A stretch of DNA of 5,171 bases. It comes from Thermoflexales bacterium (GTDB lineage: Bacteria; Chloroflexota; Anaerolineae; Fen-1058). The DNA lies in NCBI GenBank assembly GCA_030834835.1, contig JAUQXD010000714.1, forward strand, positions 1 to 5,171, read 5' to 3'. Within the stretch, counting starts at the first letter, position 1. Every line of letters begins with the position of its first letter. The notes beneath the pieces are model-generated. The model did not search any database. It was not told where the DNA came from and saw nothing but the letters and a program-made list of their open reading frames with translations. A program made the position numbers and the translations under genes. Shown here in pieces: positions 1-5,171 of the stretch.

Positions 1-413
1 AAACAGAGTTGTGCATCCGCACCCTGCAGAAATTTCCGCTGGGGATCTGGCTGTACGAGCCGCGCGCGCGCGTCTTCCATACCGTGCCCGTCACCCGGAC
101 CAGCCGGCGCTATTTTCTGACGCGCTGCTACAACGAGGGCCTGGGCAAAGCAGCTATGGTTAATCTGGTGGGCGCTGGCGATGGGCTTTCGTCCGAGCGT
201 TCGTACATGCTCAAGACACTCCCAGGCGGCGTGTTTCAGGGCCTGCGCGATGCGATCGGTCAGCGTGATCTGACCGGTCTGGGGCGGTCGGCCGCCATTG
301 TCACAGGGCTAATTGTTACGGCCGTCAGCTACGTGTATGGCCGCCTCGCGCTGCGCCTGGCACAGCGTGGGATGACGAAGGGGTCAGTCAATCTCTCAGG
401 TGAACAAGCGTGA
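1..413 (+). CDS. Family 2 glycosyltransferase, C-terminal part (5' end outside the window)
   Basis: This is the last 136 residues of a glycosyltransferase of the GT2 (GT-A fold) family, which moves a sugar from a nucleotide-activated donor to an acceptor on the cytoplasmic side of the membrane. The open frame runs to the left edge (bases 1-2 finish a split codon), so the TTG at 9 is an internal Leu and not a start. The fragment opens with TELCIR, the acidic motif of this family (usually part of an E-[DE]-x-E-L-C-x-R signature near the active site). Next come YEPRARVFH (fragment residues 18-26), an RTSRRYFLTRCYNEG stretch (32-46) followed by KA, and GLSSERSY (61-68), all typical of the C-terminal half of such enzymes. 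Residues about 97-113 are hydrophobic and may be a membrane anchor. The donor-binding N-terminal half is missing, so substrate cannot be inferred. The pattern resembles GT2 enzymes of archaeal N-glycosylation loci (glucuronosyltransferase-like annotations), but this is recalled similarity only. The TGA stop overlaps the next start. Confidence 0.85.
   Translation, partial: TELCIRTLQKFPLGIWLYEPRARVFHTVPVTRTSRRYFLTRCYNEGLGKAAMVNLVGAGDGLSSERSYMLKTLPGGVFQGLRDAIGQRDLTGLGRSAAIVTGLIVTAVSYVYGRLALRLAQRGMTKGSVNLSGEQA
398..403 (+). promoter_or_regulatory. Ribosome binding site for the first GT4 gene
   Basis: AGGTGA lies 6 bases before the GTG at 410 and inside the end of the GT2 gene. It supports the GTG start, which shares four bases (GTGA) with the preceding stop, over later in-frame candidates such as the TTG at 485 or ATG at 491. 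Those have only a GGAG at 467-470, 14 or more bases away. Confidence 0.6.
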
Positions 414-1588
414 CATGGCGATCTCAACCTGGCGATGAGCAAACGGTTACGCCGTCAGATAAGGCTGGAGCGAATTCGCTTCGATTGCTCATGGTTACGC
501 CGCGCTACTTTCCATTCATGGGGGGTGTCGAAAACCATGTCTATGAAGTGGCGCGACGATTAGCGCGCCTGGGCGTAGACATCACCGTGCTGACGACGGA
601 TCCCGGCGGCCGGTTGCCAGCCGATGAGCTATCGGACGGCATCAGGATTCGGCGCGTCCGGGCCTGGCCGGCTCAGCGCGACTATTACTTTGCACCTGAC
701 ATTTATCGTCTCATCCGGGACGGTCAATGGGACATCGTTCATGTTCAGTCTTATCACACGTTGGTTGCGCCGCTGGCGATGCTCGCGGCTCAACGGGCGC
801 GAATTCCGTATGTGATGACATTTCACGGCGGCGGGCATTCATCGCAGTTGCGCAACACGCTGCGCGGTGTGCAATGGTCGTTGCTGCGTCCGTTGATCGC
901 GCGCGCCAAACGCTTGATTGCCGTAGCCGAATTCGAGATCGAGTTTTGGGGTCAAAAATTCGGCGTGCCCGCCGATCGATTTGTCGTCATTCCCAACGGG
1001 GCCGATCTGCCGCCGCTGACCCGATCGGGCCGCGAAGTCTCCATCGGGCGGCCGGTGATCGCATCGATTGGTCGTCTGGAGCGCTACAAAGGACATCAAC
1101 GCATCATCGCGGCTTTGCCGTATATCCTTGAGCAGTGCCCGGATGTGCAACTCTGGATTGCGGGCACCGGCCCGTATGAATCAACGCTGCGCGATCTGGC
1201 GAAAGAGTTGAACGTGTTGGATCACGTGGAGATTCGGGCTGTGCCCATCTCCGAACGCGTACGCATGGCTGGAGAAGTTTCGCAAGCGGCGTTGGTGGTT
1301 CTGCTCAGCGAATACGAGACGCATCCGATCGCCGTATTGGAGGCCATTGCGTTGGGCCGCCCGGCGCTCGTGGCCGCGACATCCGGCTTGAACGAAATAG
1401 CGGGCAAGGGCTTAGCGACGGCGATTCCTTTGGACAGCACGCCCAGGCAAGTGGCCGAGGCCGTGCTTGATCAGCTGCGTCAACCGCATGTGCCGCCGCC
1501 GTTCAAACTGCCGACGTGGGACGAGTGTGCCACGGATCTTTTTACGCTGTATCAGCAAGTCGTTCGAGAGTCAGTATGCGCATCTTAA
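410..1588 (+). CDS. Family 4 glycosyltransferase (GT-B fold), first of two
   Basis: This 392-residue protein is a retaining GT4 glycosyltransferase with two Rossmann-like domains, expected in the cytoplasm or on the inner membrane face. The N-terminal acceptor domain starts with LMVTPRYFPFMGGVE (27-41), which includes the GGxE loop of the family, followed by HVYEVARRLARLG. TFHGGG (137-142) carries the conserved His139. The C-terminal donor domain begins near VIPNGAD (193-199) and has SIGRLERYKGH (219-229; phosphate-contacting Arg222 and Lys227), GTGPYE (252-257), and the EX7E motif as Glu303 and Glu311 within SEYETHPIAVLEAIALGRP. Length is normal for GT4. The GTG start is chosen for its Shine-Dalgarno site and GTGA overlap with the GT2 gene. 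It gives about 24 polar residues before the usual family start, so a start near residue 26-28 is possible. Its 3' end overlaps the next gene by 13 bases. Donor and acceptor sugars are not predictable. The family call is secure. Confidence 0.93.
   Translation: MTWRSQPGDEQTVTPSDKAGANSLRLLMVTPRYFPFMGGVENHVYEVARRLARLGVDITVLTTDPGGRLPADELSDGIRIRRVRAWPAQRDYYFAPDIYRLIRDGQWDIVHVQSYHTLVAPLAMLAAQRARIPYVMTFHGGGHSSQLRNTLRGVQWSLLRPLIARAKRLIAVAEFEIEFWGQKFGVPADRFVVIPNGADLPPLTRSGREVSIGRPVIASIGRLERYKGHQRIIAALPYILEQCPDVQLWIAGTGPYESTLRDLAKELNVLDHVEIRAVPISERVRMAGEVSQAALVVLLSEYETHPIAVLEAIALGRPALVAATSGLNEIAGKGLATAIPLDSTPRQVAEAVLDQLRQPHVPPPFKLPTWDECATDLFTLYQQVVRESVCAS
1566..1570 (+). promoter_or_regulatory. Ribosome binding site for the second GT4 gene
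   Basis: GAGAG lies 5 bases before ATG 1576, inside the last codons of the preceding gene. It is a modest purine-rich site. Together with the family-typical protein start MRILMLSQFYQP it favours ATG 1576 over the ATG at 1516 (20 residues longer) and the ATG at 1588. Confidence 0.45.
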
Positions 1589-2829
1589 TGTTGAGCCAGT
1601 TTTACCAACCCATCATCGGCGGTGAAGAGCGAATCGTTCAAGACCTGAGTGTGGAGCTCGTGCGGCGCGGGCATGACGTGGCGGTGGCTACACTGTGGCA
1701 CGAGGGTTTCCAGGACTACGAAGTCGATCAGGGCGTGCGGATATTCCGCATTCACAGTACCACGCAGCGCGCTGCCTGGTTATACAGCGAGAAGCAACGT
1801 CGGCACGCGCCGCCCTGGCCGGACCCGGAAGCAACGTGGGCGCTGCGTCGAGTTCTGGCTCAGGTCCAGCCGGAAATCGTGCACGCGCACAACTGGCTCA
1901 TGTATTCATTTCTGCCGCTTAAGTGGGCCAGCCATGCTCGACTGGTAGTGACCTTGCATGATTACAGCCTGTCGTGTGCCAAGCGCCGCCTTGTTTACAA
2001 GGGCGCGCCTTGCAGTGGCCCGGGTTTCATCAAGTGCCTGGCCTGTGCGAAAGAACATTACGGACTGGCGAAGGGCATTCCAACGGCTTTGGGCCATCGC
2101 CTGATGAGTGACGTGGAGCGGACAGCCGTAGATATGTTCTTGCCCGTTAGTACAGCCGTTGCCAGTGGCACTGGCTTAGTCGGCAGTTCATTGCCCTATC
2201 AAGTGATCCCGAACTTTGTGCCCGACCAGATTGACGCCGACCCTGTCGATATTGAATCGTATACGGCGCAGCTGCCGGACGGGGACTTCATTCTATTCGT
2301 TGGCGATTTATCGCGCGACAAGGGCATTCATATCTTGCTCAGCGCGTATGGCGATCTTAAGAACGCGCCGCCGCTGGTTTTGATCGGGCGACGATGCCAG
2401 GATACGCCGACAGAATTTCCACCGAATGTCCTGTTTCTGAATAGCTGGCCGCATGCCGCCGTGATGGCGGCCTGGCGTCGATGCAGCCTGGCTGTCGCCC
2501 CGTCGACATGGCCGGAACCTTTTGGCGTGGTCGTCCTGGAAGCCATGGCGGCCGGTCGCCCGGTGATTGCCTCACGCATCGGTGGGTTGCCCGATATGGT
2601 TGTCGATGGTGAGACGGGCGTGCTGATTCCGCCCGATGATCCGGCCGCGCTCCGATCGGCCCTGGAGCGCCTGTTGGCCGATCGAGAATTGCGGGATCAG
2701 CTGGGGCAAGCAGGTCGGCGGCGAGTCGCGCAATTTCGCGCTGATGCGGTGATACCACGCATCGAACAGGTATACCGAATGCTCATGACTAAAGAAACAT
2801 CCACTGAACTTCAACAGGCGATCTCGTAA
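1576..2829 (+). CDS. Family 4 glycosyltransferase with a four-cysteine insertion, second of two
   Basis: This 417-residue GT4 (GT-B) glycosyltransferase probably adds a sugar to the growing lipid-linked glycan at the cytoplasmic membrane face. The start at ATG 1576 gives the classic opening MRILMLSQFYQPIIGGEER, with GGEE at 15-18. IVHAHNW (101-107) and TLHDYSLSC (126-134) follow in the acceptor domain. An insertion then carries Cys134, Cys146, Cys154 and Cys157 (C-x11-C-x7-C-x2-C), a pattern seen in a GT4 subgroup with HDYxxxC and possibly a metal site. The donor domain has VIPNFVPD (210-217), FVGDLSRDKG (241-250, with Lys249), and the EX7E motif as Glu314 and Glu322 in WPEPFGVVVLEAMAAGRP. 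IGGLPDMVVDGETGVLIPP follows at 335-353. Catalytic motifs are intact and length is normal. It differs clearly from the preceding GT4, so the two are not recent duplicates and probably make different linkages. Specificity is unknown. Confidence 0.93.
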   Translation: MRILMLSQFYQPIIGGEERIVQDLSVELVRRGHDVAVATLWHEGFQDYEVDQGVRIFRIHSTTQRAAWLYSEKQRRHAPPWPDPEATWALRRVLAQVQPEIVHAHNWLMYSFLPLKWASHARLVVTLHDYSLSCAKRRLVYKGAPCSGPGFIKCLACAKEHYGLAKGIPTALGHRLMSDVERTAVDMFLPVSTAVASGTGLVGSSLPYQVIPNFVPDQIDADPVDIESYTAQLPDGDFILFVGDLSRDKGIHILLSAYGDLKNAPPLVLIGRRCQDTPTEFPPNVLFLNSWPHAAVMAAWRRCSLAVAPSTWPEPFGVVVLEAMAAGRPVIASRIGGLPDMVVDGETGVLIPPDDPAALRSALERLLADRELRDQLGQAGRRRVAQFRADAVIPRIEQVYRMLMTKETSTELQQAIS

Positions 2830-4799
2830 TGAACAATGATATTCAGCTGCCGAAAAACTATCGGACGCCATTCAACACGCCCGACGTATCGATCCCGGAA
2901 GTACAGGATGCAGAATTAGTGTCGGCCACGGAGTCGACCCGGACGCAGAGTTGGGGTTGGCTGCCGGCGCTCAGCCTGACCAGTGCGAGCGGCCTGTTGT
3001 TGGTCGCTATCGCTAATACGTTGTCGCGCTCAATAGCAGGACAGTATGATGGATTGTTATGGGCAGGCCTGCTGATCATGATCGTGCCCATCGCAGCCCG
3101 ATTGGCCTCAGCCGCACCAACACGGCGAGAACGCATTGGCCTGATCATTTTGATTGGATTGGGACTGTATCTGGTTAAAGTTTTGCACAGCCCATACGGT
3201 TTTACCTTTTCGGATGAACTGGTGCACGCCTATAACGGGACCCGAATTGTTGAGACGGGCGACCTGTTCAGCGCCAACACGATTTTGCGGGTGACGCCGC
3301 TTTATCCGGGTCTGGAGACGGTCACGGCGGCGTTAGCCTCACTGAGCGGCTTGAGCCTTTTTGGCGCGGGACTGGTGGTCGTAGGCATCGCCCGGTTGAT
3401 AGCGATGTTGGCGCTGTTCCTGTTCTATGAAGAAGTCAGCGGCTCGGCGCGGCTGGCCGGCATCGCCGCCTTGCTCTATACGACCAACGCCAACTTCTTA
3501 TTCTGGAGTGCACAGTTTTCATATGAATCGCTGGCGTTGCCGCTCGCGCTATTGATGTTGTATGTGGCGGTCCGGCGGGCGGCGACGCCCAAAGGCAGTC
3601 ATCATCGCAGTTTGACGCTGATCGCGCTGACGGGCATTGCGGCGGTGGTGATCACGCATCATTTGACCGCGTATTTTCTGGTGGCTTTCTTCGGCGTGTG
3701 GACGCTCGGGTTGTTGTTCCTGCGCGTCAGGGCAGCGAGAACAGCGTCTTCTTCAGATGCCAATTCGTTGACCGGAGTGCGCGCTCTGGCCGAACCAGCC
3801 GGGCTGGCCCTGTTCAGCACAATCGCCAGCCTCGTCTGGCTGTTCGGTGTCGCCAGCATCACGATCAGTTATCTGTCGCCCGTGCTCAGCCGCGCGGCAG
3901 ATTCAATCTTCCAGATCATTGGCGGCGAACAGAGTACGCGTGAGTTATTCCAGTCGGCCAGCGGCTATGTGGCCCCGGTGTGGGAACGACTCGTGGGTAT
4001 TGGTTCGGTCGTACTGATGTTGCTGGCGATGCCCTTCGGGCTGCGCCAAATCTGGCAGCGCTTTCGCGGCAATCCGGTCGTGCTGATGTTGACCGGCGCA
4101 GCGCTGGCCTACTTCGCGGTGCTGGGCCTGCGGCTAAGCCCGGCTGCCTGGGAAACCGGCAATCGTGCTTCAGAGTTCTTATTCATCGGTCTGGCTTTCG
4201 TGCTGGCCTTCGCTGTGCTGGAACTATGGAATCGCCCGCACACGCCGTGGCTCGGTCGAGTCGCGGTTCTGGGCAGTGTCGCGATTATTTTCATGGGCGG
4301 CATCATCGCCGGTTGGACACCTACTCTGCGGCTTAGCCAACCATTTCAGGCTAATGTCGGCGAGGCCGTCATCGCGCCGCAAGGCTTTGCCGCTGCCCAC
4401 TGGATGCGGACAGCCCTGGGGCCTGGCAATCAGGTCGCAACCGATGAATCAAACGCGCGACTCATGCTGGCCTACGGCGGACAACTGACGTTGACGGGCG
4501 GGTATCCCGATATCAAGGATCTGCTGGGCATGACTGACTTCCCGGACTGGCAAGTGGAGTTGATGCGCGAATGGGGCATTCAATATGTCGCCTATGATCG
4601 CCGCCTGATCAGTTGGAACAACATGACGGGCTATTACTTTGATCGGACGCCCGCTGGCGCGCTGTCCGCTACCGCGCTGTTTGATCCAGCGGCCTACGGA
4701 AAATTTGATCAGCAAAACGACATCAGCCGCCTGTTCGATAGCGGCAATATCGTCATCTATGATGTGAGGGCTATCAGTGATGCGACGACAATCAAGTGA
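2829..4799 (+). CDS. Large polytopic membrane protein, probable GT-C (PMT/ArnT-like) glycosyltransferase
   Basis: This 656-residue integral membrane protein has a polar N-terminus (1-42), then about 12-13 hydrophobic segments (roughly 43-64, 75-92, 102-118, 173-199, 206-224, 232-247, 262-280, 281-299, 322-346, 388-403, 416-436, 449-465 and 477-496), and a soluble C-terminal domain (about 500-656). This is the layout of GT-C enzymes, which use lipid-phosphate-linked sugars on the outer membrane face. The loop after the third segment has FSDELVHAYNG (127-137); Asp129-Glu130 fit the acidic catalytic motif of the first external loop in PMT/ArnT proteins. LYPGLE (158-163), SYESLALP (231-238) and WETGNRASEF (441-450) look like conserved family blocks. 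The C-terminal AAHWMRTAL and VATDESNARLMLAYGG resemble outer domains of other GT-C proteins. The ATG shares one base with the previous stop (TAATG), preceded by a weak AGGCGA at 2816-2821. No specific family name can be given. A flippase or polymerase role is the main alternative. Confidence 0.75.
   Translation: MNNDIQLPKNYRTPFNTPDVSIPEVQDAELVSATESTRTQSWGWLPALSLTSASGLLLVAIANTLSRSIAGQYDGLLWAGLLIMIVPIAARLASAAPTRRERIGLIILIGLGLYLVKVLHSPYGFTFSDELVHAYNGTRIVETGDLFSANTILRVTPLYPGLETVTAALASLSGLSLFGAGLVVVGIARLIAMLALFLFYEEVSGSARLAGIAALLYTTNANFLFWSAQFSYESLALPLALLMLYVAVRRAATPKGSHHRSLTLIALTGIAAVVITHHLTAYFLVAFFGVWTLGLLFLRVRAARTASSSDANSLTGVRALAEPAGLALFSTIASLVWLFGVASITISYLSPVLSRAADSIFQIIGGEQSTRELFQSASGYVAPVWERLVGIGSVVLMLLAMPFGLRQIWQRFRGNPVVLMLTGAALAYFAVLGLRLSPAAWETGNRASEFLFIGLAFVLAFAVLELWNRPHTPWLGRVAVLGSVAIIFMGGIIAGWTPTLRLSQPFQANVGEAVIAPQGFAAAHWMRTALGPGNQVATDESNARLMLAYGGQLTLTGGYPDIKDLLGMTDFPDWQVELMREWGIQYVAYDRRLISWNNMTGYYFDRTPAGALSATALFDPAAYGKFDQQNDISRLFDSGNIVIYDVRAISDATTIK
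4766..4770 (+). promoter_or_regulatory. Ribosome binding site for the DUF1616-like gene
   Basis: GAGGG lies 9 bases before ATG 4780, inside the end of the GT-C-like gene. It is the clearest Shine-Dalgarno in this half of the window. It supports the start that makes the last gene overlap its neighbour by 20 bases, rather than the next in-frame ATG at 4813. Confidence 0.55.
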
Positions 4800-5171
4800 T
4801 CTCCTGGCCGCGATGATCATCGCCGGATTGAGCGCCGTGTTATCGATGGCGATATCGGCCGACTCGATCGTGCGATTGTTCGGCGCCTTGCCGCTCGTGC
4901 TGTTTTTGCCCGGATATGCGATCACGGCCGCACTATTCCCGCCGCGCTCGCCGGGCATTCCTGAGCGATTGCTGTTTAGCCTGGGGCTGAGTGTAAGCGT
5001 GACGGCGTTAGCCGGATTAGCGCTCAACTGGACGCCGTGGGGGTTGCAGACCAACACGTGGGCCATCGCGTTGGCCGGGATCGTTGTGGCAGCCAGCGCC
5101 ATCGCTGCACGGCGCAGACGGGATGCTGCCATTGCCGTTGTGCCGCTCGATCTGAAGTTTAAGCCGCGTTG
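4780..5171 (+). CDS. DUF1616-like membrane protein, N-terminal part (3' end outside the window)
   Basis: An open frame from ATG 4780 continues to the right edge without a stop, giving 130 residues of an incomplete membrane protein. There are four hydrophobic segments at about 8-27, 33-53, 64-84 and 94-110, the last followed by RRRR (111-114), which suggests a cytoplasmic loop. LPLVLFLPGYAITAALFP (37-54), the ER pair at 62-63, SLGLS (67-71) and LNWTPWG (82-88) match the N-terminal membrane region of DUF1616 (PF07760) as I remember it. Function is unknown. The family is found in archaea and bacteria and is often near glycosyltransferase genes, so a role in surface-glycan assembly or transfer is inferred from context. 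The start is fixed by GAGGG nine bases upstream and overlaps the previous gene by 20 bases, suggesting translational coupling. Family assignment is from motif recall, not a profile search. Confidence 0.8.
   Translation, partial: MRRQSSDLLAAMIIAGLSAVLSMAISADSIVRLFGALPLVLFLPGYAITAALFPPRSPGIPERLLFSLGLSVSVTALAGLALNWTPWGLQTNTWAIALAGIVVAASAIAARRRRDAAIAVVPLDLKFKPR

Noticed and set aside
61..72. Alternating (CG)6 run, a possible Z-DNA-prone or simple-repeat site
   Set aside because: It is short, sits within the conserved EPRAR coding stretch of the GT2 gene, and is explained by Arg/Ala codon choice in GC-rich DNA.
727..1131. Plus-strand open frame of 134 codons inside the first GT4 gene
   Set aside because: It is fully internal to a GT4 gene with intact motifs. 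Its translation is Arg/Ala/Ser-rich with no family features.
1516..1575. Twenty-residue upstream extension of the second GT4 gene from ATG 1516
   Set aside because: It would lie deep in the preceding gene and precede the family-typical MRILMLSQ opening. ATG 1576 has a purine-rich site at the right distance.
2357..2758. Minus-strand open frame of 133 codons opposite the second GT4 donor domain
   Set aside because: It is the complement of a well-conserved region (EX7E motif). The Pro/Arg-rich translation shows no domain.
410..2829. The two adjacent GT4 genes as a recent tandem duplication
   Set aside because: They share only family-wide motifs (GGxE, PN, KG, EX7E). Loop lengths, the cysteine insertion and the C-termini differ, so they are distant paralogues at most.
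4449..5132. Long minus-strand open frame of 227 codons across the end of the GT-C-like gene and the DUF1616-like gene
   Set aside because: It lies opposite two genes with recognisable membrane-protein motifs. Its translation has no recognisable domain and is rich in Ala, Arg and Asn, as expected from the complement of a GC-rich coding frame.

Overview
The window is a fully coding, single-direction segment of a glycan-assembly gene cluster. It holds five plus-strand genes, the first cut by the left edge and the last cut by the right edge. In order they are: (1) the C-terminal end of a family 2 (GT-A fold) glycosyltransferase; (2) a complete family 4 (GT-B) glycosyltransferase; (3) a second complete family 4 glycosyltransferase, with a cysteine-rich insertion; (4) a 656-residue polytopic membrane protein with the architecture of a GT-C (PMT/ArnT-like) glycosyltransferase; and (5) the N-terminal part of a DUF1616-like membrane protein.

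Every junction overlaps (4, 13, 1 and 20 bases), so there is no intergenic DNA. I see no promoter, terminator, RNA gene, mobile element or CRISPR array. The segment looks like the middle of one long transcript whose translation is probably coupled from gene to gene.

A plausible division of labour is inferred from family knowledge. The GT2 and the two GT4 enzymes would work on the cytoplasmic face, adding sugars from activated donors to a lipid-linked acceptor. The GT-C-like protein would act on the outer face with a lipid-phosphate-linked sugar or glycan. The DUF1616 protein is a membrane partner of unknown function. The product could be an exopolysaccharide, a cell-surface glycan or a protein glycan; the sequence does not decide which.

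Organism: a bacterium (or less likely an archaeon) with moderately high GC, roughly 60% by eye. The combination of a GT2 of the type also common in archaeal N-glycosylation loci, a large GT-C-like protein carrying a YPGLE stretch and a SYESLALP stretch, and DUF1616 suggests Chloroflexota. There is no phylogenetic marker in the window, so this is a weak inference.
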